Origin: Ilyobacter_A sp963675185
Lineage (GTDB): Bacteria; Fusobacteriota; Fusobacteriia; Fusobacteriales; Fusobacteriaceae
Length of the DNA stretch: 64,000 nucleotides
Direction of reading: 5' to 3'
Assembly (NCBI GenBank): GCA_963675185.2
Contig: CAXXOH010000001.1
Span: 62,001 to 126,000 of the forward strand
Part shown: one piece after another, positions 55,865-63,582 of the stretch
Layout of the letters: the number at the start of each line of letters is the position of its first letter
Numbering within the stretch: position 1 is the first letter of the stretch
Notes under the pieces: generated by a model
Told to the model about the DNA's origin: nothing
What the model saw: the letters and a program-made list of their open reading frames with translations, nothing else
Databases searched by the model: none
Program-made: the position numbers and the translations under genes

Positions 55865-55893
55865 TTGACAAAATGCCTATTTGTATATATAAT
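55865..55893 (+). promoter_or_regulatory. Perfect consensus sigma-70 promoter
   Basis: TTGACA (55865-55870) and TATAAT (55888-55893) with a 17-bp spacer. It is 16 bp after the symporter stop codon and is followed by a terminator about 75 bp on, not by a gene. Confidence 0.9.
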
Positions 55894-55899
55894 TAAATG

Positions 55900-56003
55900 G
55901 CTAAAATAGGGATGGACTTCAAACTTGTGTATTGCGTGTTAGTAAGATGAAGATATGATGCAATGAGTGCCCTTCGCAAATATATTGTGAAGGGCATTTT
56001 TAT
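55900..56003 (+). ncRNA. Candidate small RNA of about 100 nt
   Basis: The transcript is defined by the perfect promoter upstream and the terminator stem TGCCCTTC (55968-55975) / GAAGGGCA (55989-55996) with T residues. The body has no ribosome-site/start pair that would make a convincing peptide. It does not show the conserved parts of 6S, SRP, RNase P or tmRNA. The next gene starts 36 bp downstream. Confidence 0.6.
55968..56001 (+). terminator. Terminator of the candidate small RNA
   Basis: An 8-bp stem (TGCCCTTC/GAAGGGCA) with a 13-nt loop, followed by TTTTTATAATTTTT. Confidence 0.85.
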
Positions 56004-56038
56004 AATTTTTAGTATTTAATTATTGGAGGTAAGTACAG

Positions 56039-56224
56039 GTGGAAATGAAAGAAATCATAAAAAAAGTAAACTATTACGCTGCTGAGTCAAAAAAAAGAGA
56101 GTTGACTCAAGAAGAAAAATTGGACAGGCAGAAATACAGACAGATGTACTTAGAAAAATTTAGAAGCCAGGTCAGAGGACATCTAGAGAATATAAAAATA
56201 GTGGATGATAATAAATTAAATTAG
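56039..56224 (+). CDS. DUF896 (UPF0291) family protein
   Basis: The protein has 61 residues from the GTG at 56039, which is 8 bp after GGAGGT; an ATG two codons later is further away. The sequence KIRELT-like ESKKRELTQEEKLDRQKYR, then MYLEKFRSQVRGHLENIKIV, matches the small helical DUF896/YnzC family. The family has a two-helix structure and no known function. asnS follows after 22 bp, so they share a transcript. Confidence 0.85.
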   Translation: MEMKEIIKKVNYYAAESKKRELTQEEKLDRQKYRQMYLEKFRSQVRGHLENIKIVDDNKLN

Positions 56225-56246
56225 GTTCAAAACTAGGAGGATTTAC

Positions 56247-57638
56247 ATGGAGAAAGTATTGGTTAAGCAAATCTATAGAGAAAGCGGCTCCTATATTGGT
56301 GGAAAGGTAAAACTTTCTGGCTGGGTAAAAAAAATAAGGGTATCTAAAAATTTTGGATTTATAGAACTAAATGACGGGTCGTTTTTTAACGGGGTACAAA
56401 TAGTATTTGAAAATAATCTGGAAAATTTCCAGGAGGCATCTAAGCTCAGCATAGCCTCGTCTATAATAGTAGAGGGTGAATTGGTAAAATCTGAGGGTAA
56501 GGGTCAGGAGTTTGAGTTAAAGGCTGAAAAAATAGAAGTTTTTCAAAAATCCGACTTGGACTACCCACTTCAAAACAAGAGACATTCTATGGAATTTTTG
56601 AGGGAAATAGCCCACTTGAGACCTAGAACCAATACGTTTTCTGCTGTGTTCAGGGTAAGGTCCTTGGTTTCTTTTGCAATACATAAATTTTTTCAGGAAA
56701 AAGGGTTTGTCTATGTTCACACACCAATAATAACGGCGAGTGACTGCGAAGGAGCAGGCGAGATGTTTAGGGTTACGACCTTAGACATGGTAAACGTACC
56801 GTTTGACGAAAACGGGAAGGTGGACTATACAAGGGATTTTTTCTCTAAAGAGACTAACCTCACTGTGAGCGGACAGCTTAATGTTGAGGCTTACTGCCCT
56901 GCTTTTAGGAATGTATATACTTTCGGCCCGACTTTCAGGGCGGAAAATTCAAATACAACTAGGCATGCTTCGGAATTCTGGATGATAGAACCTGAAATGG
57001 CTTTCGCGGATTTAAATGTGAATATGGATATAGCCGAAGAGATGATAAAATACATAATAAGCTATGTGATGGAAAATGCTCCGGAGGAGATGGAGTTCTT
57101 CAACAAGTTTGTAGAAAAAGGCTTATTTGACAAATTAAATAATGTACTGAGCAATGAATTCGCTAGGGTGACATATACGGAAGCAATCGGCATTCTGGAA
57201 AATTCAGGCAAAAGTTTTGAGTACCCAGTAAAGTGGGGGATAGACCTACAAACTGAGCATGAAAGATATTTGGCGGAGGAGTATTTCGAAAAACCGGTCT
57301 TTGTAACTGACTATCCAAAAGATATAAAAGCATTTTACATGAAAATGAACGGCGACGGTAAAACAGTCAGGGCTATGGATATGCTTGCCCCTGGTATAGG
57401 CGAAATAATAGGCGGAAGCCAAAGGGAGGACAAGCTCGAATTATTGGAGAAAAGAATGGAAGAAATGGGACTTGATAAGGAACAATACAAATTTTATACA
57501 GATCTTAGGAGATATGGCAGCTTTCCGCATAGTGGTTACGGGTTGGGGTTTGAAAGGATATTGATGTACATAACCGGTATGTCAAACATAAGAGATGTAA
57601 TACCTTTTCCTAGAACACCAAAAAATGCAGAATACTAA
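56247..57638 (+). CDS. asnS: Asparagine-tRNA ligase
   Basis: The protein has 463 residues, the usual AsnRS length. An OB-fold anticodon-binding domain (VKLSGWVKKIRVSKNFGFIEL) is followed by the class II core: HTPIITASDCEGAGEMF, motif 2 in FRAENSNTTRHASEFWMIEP and motif 3 in GYGLGFERILMYITG. It charges tRNA-Asn with asparagine in the cytoplasm; a tRNA-Asn gene is in the rRNA operon of this window. AGGAGG precedes the ATG. No T-box leader is visible. A terminator follows. Confidence 0.97.
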   Translation: MEKVLVKQIYRESGSYIGGKVKLSGWVKKIRVSKNFGFIELNDGSFFNGVQIVFENNLENFQEASKLSIASSIIVEGELVKSEGKGQEFELKAEKIEVFQKSDLDYPLQNKRHSMEFLREIAHLRPRTNTFSAVFRVRSLVSFAIHKFFQEKGFVYVHTPIITASDCEGAGEMFRVTTLDMVNVPFDENGKVDYTRDFFSKETNLTVSGQLNVEAYCPAFRNVYTFGPTFRAENSNTTRHASEFWMIEPEMAFADLNVNMDIAEEMIKYIISYVMENAPEEMEFFNKFVEKGLFDKLNNVLSNEFARVTYTEAIGILENSGKSFEYPVKWGIDLQTEHERYLAEEYFEKPVFVTDYPKDIKAFYMKMNGDGKTVRAMDMLAPGIGEIIGGSQREDKLELLEKRMEEMGLDKEQYKFYTDLRRYGSFPHSGYGLGFERILMYITGMSNIRDVIPFPRTPKNAEY

Positions 57639-57658
57639 AGCAGGATATAAAAAAGTTT

Positions 57659-57688
57659 AGCTACCAAAAAATATTGGTAGCTTTTTTG
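57659..57688 (+). terminator. Terminator of asnS
   Basis: AGCTACCAA and TTGGTAGCT pair around AAAATA, followed by six T. Confidence 0.92.
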
Positions 57689-57761
57689 ATACTAGCTGCG
57701 TCTAAATCATAGTTACTATTAAATTATTAAAAATACGCATTAATACTACTAAGGAGGAAAA

Positions 57762-58412
57762 ATGAAAAAAGTAATATTGTTAGTTATTTCGTTGGTTATT
57801 TTATCTGCATGTACAAGTACGGACCCTTATACAAGGACTGAAAAGTACAGTAATTCTAGTAAATACGCACTAGGAGGAGCTGTAGCAGGCGCCATAGCAG
57901 GACAGATTGCTGGGAAGGACACTAAAGGGACTGTGATAGGAGCTGTAGTTGGAGGAGCAGCCGGAGCCGGGTACGGTACTTATCTGGATAAACAGGAGGC
58001 GATACTGAGGGAAAAACTAGACGGAACTGGAGTTTATGTAGAGCGTAGTTCGGATAACACGCTAAAGTTGATTATGCCTGGTAATGTGACTTTTGCAACG
58101 AATAGCTACGACATAAACGGAAGTTTTTATGATGTACTAGATTCCATAGCTTTGGTACTTAAAAAATACGAAGATACTAGAATAGCAGTGGTAGGGTACA
58201 CCGACAATACTGGAAGCGTAGACTACAACCAGAAACTTTCTGAAAAACGTGCTCAAAGTGTATCAAACTACCTAAATTCTCAAGGTGTTTCTGAAGCCAG
58301 AGTGTACACTGCTGGAATGGGAATTAAAAATCCTATATCAGACAATTCTACTTCTGAAGGACGTTCTAAAAATAGAAGGGTAGAGATAGAAATAGTAGGT
58401 GGAGCTGCATAG
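57762..58412 (+). CDS. OmpA-family lipoprotein with glycine zipper
   Basis: The protein has 216 residues with a lipoprotein signal (LLVISLVILSAC, Cys at 17). A glycine-zipper segment follows (ALGGAVAGAIAGQIAG, VIGAVVGGAAGAGYG), then an OmpA C-terminal domain with VVGYTDNTGSVDYNQKLSEK and GRSKNRRVEIEI. The latter binds diaminopimelate in peptidoglycan. The build equals E. coli YiaD and Fusobacterium homologues. It probably links the outer membrane to the cell wall. AGGAGG precedes the ATG. Its terminator downstream has been split by an IS4 element. Confidence 0.92.
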   Translation: MKKVILLVISLVILSACTSTDPYTRTEKYSNSSKYALGGAVAGAIAGQIAGKDTKGTVIGAVVGGAAGAGYGTYLDKQEAILREKLDGTGVYVERSSDNTLKLIMPGNVTFATNSYDINGSFYDVLDSIALVLKKYEDTRIAVVGYTDNTGSVDYNQKLSEKRAQSVSNYLNSQGVSEARVYTAGMGIKNPISDNSTSEGRSKNRRVEIEIVGGAA

Positions 58413-58513
58413 AAATTTTGCTTGTGTAAAAAATTGAATTTAGAATCAAATAAAAAAGGGGCCGATAGACCATACCTATCAAGCTAAGCTTTGAATTTAA
58501 TAGAATTTGTGCT

Positions 58514-58548
58514 AAAACCTTCTTCAAGGACTACTTGAAGGAGGTTTT
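58514..58548 (+). promoter_or_regulatory. Hairpin hiding the IS4 transposase ribosome site
   Basis: AAAACCTTCTTCAAG (58514-58528) and CTTGAAGGAGGTTTT (58534-58548) form a 15-bp stem with one G-U pair and a 5-nt loop. The whole AAGGAGG site is inside the right arm. Confidence 0.8.
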
Positions 58549-58552
58549 TCTT

Positions 58553-59866
58553 TTGGGAAACAGACAAATCAGAACAAAATTTTTAAATTACTTTTCGGAA
58601 AAAAATATTGAACAAATTGCCAGGTATTCTAAATTCAAAATTAGGAATAGCGGCAAAATTTCTCCTCTTAACTTCATATCTTTAACTTGTTTCAGCTCCA
58701 ATAATTTATGCACTTCATCCTTGGAAGAATTAAGCGCTGAACTTCTATTAAAGCAGAATATTAATATTTCTCCTCAAGCGCTTGATCAGAGGTTTAGCGA
58801 GGCTTCTGTAGAATTTCTTAAAAATATTTTCTTATCTCTTTGTAAAACACAAATATCCAATAAGTCTAAAGCCTTTAAAAATTATGGCTTCAGCAATATC
58901 TTTTTAATGGACTCTACTGAAATAAAATTGCCAAATAAATTAAAAAATAAGTATAAAGGTGCAAACAAATCTAATCCTGCTGTTTTAAAAATAAATCTTC
59001 TCCTTGAATTATTAGATTATTCTTTTAAGAACACTGTTTTATCTACGGGAACTAAAAATGAGCAAAATTTTTCTAAATATGTCTACGATAAATTAGTTAC
59101 AGATTCCTTAGTTTTAAAAGATTTAGGGTACTTTAAATTTGATGACTTCAATGAGATTGAAAGCAGAAACAGCTCTTTTGTTTCTCGTTTGAAAGCCGGA
59201 ACAAGGTTATTTGCTTTAAACCCTAATCCTCAGTACTCACCAAAGGGAAAACTACTAAAAAAGACGAAGTATTTGGTAACAAATGCTGGAGAGTTGGGAA
59301 AAGAACTAAAAGCAGGAGAGACTCAAGAATATGAATTTCTAGTCGGAAGCCATGACGACAAGAGGCCTTTTAGGGTAATCCTAACTAAATTGGACAAAGA
59401 GACTTCTAATAAAAAAGTACAAAAGATAGAAGAAAGAGAAAGAAGGAATGAGCACTGCGCAAAGCACGCAAGAAGTTCTGCTGAAATTACTGGATATATT
59501 ACTAATCTTTGGGGATTCAATCCTTCTGAAATCATCGAAATATATAAATTGAGATGGCAAATTGAATTGCTGTTTAAAATTTTTAAATCTGATTTTAAAC
59601 TAGATAAACTAAAAGACTTGAAAGTAGAAAGAATAGAGACTCACATATATGCCACTTTAATTAGAATGCTTCTTTTAATGGAGATTACAAAGGGTATCAA
59701 TGGAGGATACTCAAAAGAAATGAGTATAAGGCGAGTAATAAAAAGCTCGTTGGGGGTTTTGACTGATTTCATGGAAACTTTGAAATCTAAAAAGCGTTTC
59801 ATGCGCTTGACTTCAAAATTAAAAAAAATTATTGATTCTAAAATAAAAAAAGTTCCCAGCAAATAA
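58553..59866 (+). CDS. IS4-family transposase
   Basis: The protein has 437 residues from a TTG at 58553, 8 bp after AAGGAGG; the TTG at 58535 overlaps that site. The first catalytic Asp is in IFLMDSTEIKLPNKLK (near 118) and the C-terminal Glu is in the IS4 signature IYKLRWQIELLFKIFKSDFKL (near 335). The remaining blocks are continuous and no frameshift is visible. It is the only gene of the element. Translation is predicted to be blocked by the hairpin when the mRNA comes from outside. Confidence 0.9.
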   Translation: MGNRQIRTKFLNYFSEKNIEQIARYSKFKIRNSGKISPLNFISLTCFSSNNLCTSSLEELSAELLLKQNINISPQALDQRFSEASVEFLKNIFLSLCKTQISNKSKAFKNYGFSNIFLMDSTEIKLPNKLKNKYKGANKSNPAVLKINLLLELLDYSFKNTVLSTGTKNEQNFSKYVYDKLVTDSLVLKDLGYFKFDDFNEIESRNSSFVSRLKAGTRLFALNPNPQYSPKGKLLKKTKYLVTNAGELGKELKAGETQEYEFLVGSHDDKRPFRVILTKLDKETSNKKVQKIEERERRNEHCAKHARSSAEITGYITNLWGFNPSEIIEIYKLRWQIELLFKIFKSDFKLDKLKDLKVERIETHIYATLIRMLLLMEITKGINGGYSKEMSIRRVIKSSLGVLTDFMETLKSKKRFMRLTSKLKKIIDSKIKKVPSK

Positions 59867-60042
59867 TCACCGAGAACACCACTGATAATAGAATAAACTT
59901 TTTTAGCCATTTTTGCAAGTGGTTTTTTGTAGTTTGAAAATTTAGCTTTAAAATTAAAATAGGAACCTAACTATATAAAAGTTAGGTTCCTAAAATTTCT
60001 TAGCTTGATAGGTATGGGCGAATGCCCCACTTTTTTATTTGA

Positions 60043-60630
60043 TTAAGCTTTTTTAACACGAAGGTTAGCAATTGCTTCTTTTGCTGAATGAACATTTAAA
60101 ATTTGAAGTGCACCATCATACATGGCGGCTAAAGCGCAGATAATACCAACATATCCTGCAACAACTTTAACAGTATGGCTTTCTGTGAAGTCAGCAATAG
60201 CCAAAAGGAAAAAAAGAACTGTTAAAGAAAAAAAGATAAACTGTGTTAAACCGTCTTTGTTAAGTGTAGCCAAGAACATTATCGCTGAAAAAATTCCCCA
60301 AGCTGTAAGGAACCATCCCATTGCATAGGCTGAAGTAGCTTCTGCAAGGCCAAGTTTTGGAAGAATAATAAGAGCAACTAATGTTAGCCAGAATGAACCG
60401 TAAGAAATGAAAGCTACTGTACCGAAAGTCTTTCCTTTTTTAGATTCTAAAATCCCAGCTATTAATTGAGCAATACCACCATAAAATATCCCCATAGCAA
60501 GTATCATTGAGTTTAAACCAAAAAGCCCAATATTGTGAAGGTTAAGCAGTAGAGTAGTCAATCCAAATCCCATTAAACCAATTGGAGCAGGATTGGCACT
60601 AGTGTCTTTTAATAAAAATTCTTGTGACAT
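60043..60630 (-). CDS. satP: Acetate/succinate channel (SatP/YaaH family)
   Basis: The protein has 195 residues with six membrane segments. The family signature NPAPIGLMGFGLTTLLLNLH is at the N-terminus. Members of the GPR1/FUN34/YaaH family let acetate, succinate or other small acids cross the cytoplasmic membrane; a role in handling fermentation acids fits this organism. AGGAGG precedes the ATG. It is a single gene; the IS4-split terminator is its downstream terminator. Confidence 0.92.
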   Translation of the reverse strand: MSQEFLLKDTSANPAPIGLMGFGLTTLLLNLHNIGLFGLNSMILAMGIFYGGIAQLIAGILESKKGKTFGTVAFISYGSFWLTLVALIILPKLGLAEATSAYAMGWFLTAWGIFSAIMFLATLNKDGLTQFIFFSLTVLFFLLAIADFTESHTVKVVAGYVGIICALAAMYDGALQILNVHSAKEAIANLRVKKA

Positions 60631-60774
60631 AAGTCCTCCTTAAAATTAATTTTTTATCAAACAGACCAATTATAGCACAGAAAGGTTTTTTTTGAAATAA
60701 AATTATTGTACTTTTTAAAAAAATAAATGGCCAACTTTTAAGGGCCGGCCATCTTGTATTTTACTTTAAAAAAA

Positions 60775-61419
60775 TTAGAATAATTGAGGGAAACCTTGCT
60801 TAAGAGCTTCGTTTAACTGATCTAAGATATCTTTGTTTTCTTCTAAAAACTTTTCGACATCTCCTTCGATAGTTATCTCTTCCATTATATCCCCTTGCTC
60901 AATTGTGTTTACTATTTTTTGGTCATCTTCAGAAATAACCTCACCAAAAATTGTGTGTTTGTAGTTTAACCAAGTAGTCTCAACATGAGTTATGAAGAAT
61001 TGTGACCCGTTTGTGTTTGCTCCGGCATTTGCCATGGCAAGCAGCCCAGGCTTGTTGAATACAACCCCTTCTTTGAACTCGTCGGCGAACTGGTATCCTG
61101 GTCCACCGGCACCTGTACCTGCAGGGTCTCCTCCTTGTATCATAAAATCTGCAATGACTCTATGAAACTTTAATCCGTTATAGTAACCTTTAACAGCTAG
61201 GTTAGTAAAGTTAAGAACGGTTATAGGTGCGACCTCAGGGAATAACTTGATATTTATATCCCCCTTTGCAGTTTTAATTTTTGCCGTAAGGTTTAAGTTT
61301 TCAGACATTTTTACCTCCTGCTCTATTTTTATAAAATTCTTTCCTGCCTTTGTACCCCTTTTTTGAAAAAAGAAGACAAACAGCATAGAAAGAGCTAAAA
61401 CTAATAAAATCTTGTACAT
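60775..61419 (-). CDS. Cyclophilin-type peptidyl-prolyl isomerase (two possible starts)
   Basis: The longest frame has 214 residues. The cyclophilin domain begins near residue 45 and has FHRVIADFMIQGGDPAGTGAGG, the core active-site region, and NGSQFFITHVETTWLNYKHTIFG. Two starts both have a ribosome site. The ATG at 61419 gives a membrane anchor (YKILLVLALSMLFVFFFQ) and basic residues. The ATG at 61308 (MSENLNL), after a perfect AGGAGGT, gives a 177-residue soluble enzyme. The stronger site favours the short form; both may be made. It catalyses cis-trans isomerisation of prolyl bonds. It lies 6 bp after a coiled-coil gene. Confidence 0.9.
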   Translation of the reverse strand: MYKILLVLALSMLFVFFFQKRGTKAGKNFIKIEQEVKMSENLNLTAKIKTAKGDINIKLFPEVAPITVLNFTNLAVKGYYNGLKFHRVIADFMIQGGDPAGTGAGGPGYQFADEFKEGVVFNKPGLLAMANAGANTNGSQFFITHVETTWLNYKHTIFGEVISEDDQKIVNTIEQGDIMEEITIEGDVEKFLEENKDILDQLNEALKQGFPQLF

Positions 61420-61425
61420 ACAGAC

Positions 61426-62088
61426 TTACCTCTCTTCCTTGCTTTCGTTATAGGCTTTAAGCATATCTTCTCTTGAAACTGTGCCGAAGATCTCGTATCT
61501 CCACTTTGTATCCAAAGAATTTTTTAAGCTATCGATTTTTTCTTTCAATATATTTAACTTTTCGCTTAAGAGATTTATCTGCTTTGATATGGAGGTAAGT
61601 TCCTCGAGGTATCTCTGTTCGGCTTCCTCTTGTACGGCTTCGGATAATCTAGAGCTCAGGTCCTCCTCCTTATTGGTCAGAGAGATTAGCATGTTTAGCA
61701 AGCTTTCTCTTTTTTTATTCAGTTCGATGAGCTGATATTCAAAAAATTTCTTTACCACTTCAGCCCCGGAATTGTCTTCTAGCTCTTTTCTCTTTTCTGC
61801 CTCCGATTGGAGATAAGTTTTGTCTAACTTGAACTGCTCAACTATATCTGAGATAACCTCTTTGAAACTGTCTATATTTTCATAATTAATTTGGGTATCC
61901 AAATCCAGGGAGAGTTCATTGAAAAGCTTTTCATATTTTGGGATCAACTCCCTTTCAATACTCTGTGCGCCGTCAAAATCTCCTAAAGACTGGAGTTTTT
62001 TTAGATTTACTTCTAAATTCTGCAGCACTTTTAATACGACTTCCCTTGCGAAAACCCAAAATTTTTCCGCTTCAATTCTTTTTTGCAT
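61426..62088 (-). CDS. Hypothetical coiled-coil protein
   Basis: The protein has 220 residues and no signal or membrane segment. It is almost entirely charged helix, with several leucine heptads (LSEKLNILKEKIDSLKNSL). I do not recognise the family. The stop is 6 bp from the start of the long cyclophilin frame, so the two genes are probably one transcript. The GGAGG site is before the ATG. No function can be proposed. Confidence 0.7.
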   Translation of the reverse strand: MQKRIEAEKFWVFAREVVLKVLQNLEVNLKKLQSLGDFDGAQSIERELIPKYEKLFNELSLDLDTQINYENIDSFKEVISDIVEQFKLDKTYLQSEAEKRKELEDNSGAEVVKKFFEYQLIELNKKRESLLNMLISLTNKEEDLSSRLSEAVQEEAEQRYLEELTSISKQINLLSEKLNILKEKIDSLKNSLDTKWRYEIFGTVSREDMLKAYNESKEER

Positions 62089-62253
62089 ACATCCCTCCAG
62101 TAAATGATTTTATTAGATGCATATTATATCACACTTTGATTCAAATTAATAGTTTCTCAAAGCTTAAAAATAGATTTCGAAGCTGGCTATAACTCGAAAG
62201 AAATGATAAGGTGGTGGCATTAAGAAAAAGTAAGATAAATAAGGGGCTTAAAA

Positions 62254-62282
62254 TTGACTTATTTAGTAAATTTTGATATAAT
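62254..62282 (+). promoter_or_regulatory. Promoter of the cysteine desulfurase/mnmA operon
   Basis: TTGACT (62254-62259) and TATAAT (62277-62282) are 17 bp apart, 44 bp before the ATG. Confidence 0.85.
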
Positions 62283-62326
62283 TTTTTATAAAAAAATGCT
62301 TAGTTGAGAAAAAATGGAGGCAGGCC

Positions 62327-63478
62327 ATGAGAGAAATTTATTTAGATAATAATGCCACCACAGCAATGGACAAAAGGGTGATAGACAGCCTTACGCCACT
62401 TTTATCAGAGGTCTATGGCAACCCGTCAAGCGTACACAGGTTCGGTCAGGCAAGTAAGAAAGTCTTGGAAGAGTCCAGGGACACCATTTGCGGGCTGCTG
62501 GGGATAAAAAACCGTGAGTTGGGATACACATCTTGCGGCAGTGAGTCCAACAACCTTGCGATAAAAGGTGTAGCAAGGGCGATGTCTGCCAAGGGGAAGC
62601 ATCTAATAACATCTAAAATAGAGCATTCGTCTGTTATAAAGACGATGGAAGCCTTGGAAAGAGACGGATATGAGGTAAGCTATATCGGGGTGGACGAAAA
62701 GGGAAGGGTAAACCTACATGAGCTGGAGGAAGCTGTCAGGGAGGACACTGTACTTATATCCATTATGCACTCAAACAACGAAATAGGGACAATTCAGCCT
62801 ATAAAAAATATCTCCAAAATAGCTAGAAAAAATGATATAATATTTCATGTTGACGCCGTGCAAAGCATTGGGAAAATGAAGGTAGATGTGGACGAGCTCG
62901 GCATAGACCTTATGTCTTTCGCTGCCCACAAATTTTATGGGCCAAAAGGAGTAGGGGGTCTGTATATAAGGGACGGCATTACAGTGGAAAAACTTATAAA
63001 CGGGGGATTCCAGGAGAGAAACAGGAGGGCTGGGACCGAAAATATAGTATCGATACATGGGATGGCTAAGGCCATGGAGCTTGCTTACTCCAATCTCTAC
63101 CACGAGTGGGAGAGAGAAAAGGAGCTTAGAGACTACCTGGAAAAGCAGGTTCTTGAAAGCTTATACGGAGTGAATGTAAACGGAGATACAGAGAACAGGT
63201 TATGCAACACCAGCAGCCTGACCGTAGAAGGTGTAGGCGCAGAAGAACTACTTTTCATGCTAGATATGAACGGCGTGGCAGTTAGTGCCGGCTCTGCATG
63301 TGCTTCTGGCAGCCTGAAACCATCTCATGTCCTAGAGGCCATAGGTCTTGATGAAAAGAGAGGGAAATCCACTTTAAGGATAAGCGTCGGGAGATTCATT
63401 AGTGTAGAAGATGTGGACTATTTCTTAGACGTCTTCAAGACAGTTGTGGAACGCGGAAGGCGCCTGGCATCGCTGTAA
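62327..63478 (+). CDS. Cysteine desulfurase (IscS/NifS type)
   Basis: The protein has 383 residues. LDNNATTAMDKRV begins the fold, the PLP lysine is in MSFAAHKFYGPKGVGG (near 204) and the catalytic cysteine is in SAGSACASGSLKPSHV (near 325). It takes sulfur from cysteine as a persulfide for Fe-S clusters and thio-modified tRNA. The next gene is mnmA, which needs that sulfur, so the pair works as a tRNA thiolation unit; iscU or nifU is not in view. GGAGG precedes the ATG. Confidence 0.95.
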   Translation: MREIYLDNNATTAMDKRVIDSLTPLLSEVYGNPSSVHRFGQASKKVLEESRDTICGLLGIKNRELGYTSCGSESNNLAIKGVARAMSAKGKHLITSKIEHSSVIKTMEALERDGYEVSYIGVDEKGRVNLHELEEAVREDTVLISIMHSNNEIGTIQPIKNISKIARKNDIIFHVDAVQSIGKMKVDVDELGIDLMSFAAHKFYGPKGVGGLYIRDGITVEKLINGGFQERNRRAGTENIVSIHGMAKAMELAYSNLYHEWEREKELRDYLEKQVLESLYGVNVNGDTENRLCNTSSLTVEGVGAEELLFMLDMNGVAVSAGSACASGSLKPSHVLEAIGLDEKRGKSTLRISVGRFISVEDVDYFLDVFKTVVERGRRLASL

Positions 63479-63582
63479 AACTATATGCAGGATTTTAATT
63501 TTAAATTTAATATATAAAATATCATCCGACGGTTTGGGCAATTCGGGTGGGGTAAAATTATAGGAAAGGGAGTAGGTGTAGA

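Larger units (their letters stand above)
58471..60016 (+). mobile_element. IS4-family element, intact
   Basis: Perfect 18-bp inverted ends: CATACCTATCAAGCTAAG (58471-58488) and its reverse complement (59999-60016). The 1546-bp element holds one intact transposase gene. No obvious target duplication is seen outside. Confidence 0.92.
58448..60040. terminator. Terminator split by the IS4 element
   Basis: AAATAAAAAAGGGGC (58448-58462) pairs with the arm at 60024-60040, which reads GCCCC then ACTTTTTTATTT, with a 2-base bulge. Joined, they would be a bidirectional terminator between the OmpA-type gene and satP. The IS4 element fills the loop. Confidence 0.7.

Noticed and set aside
56003..56246. 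T-box leader for asnS
   Set aside because: The conserved T-box sequence is absent and the space is too short.
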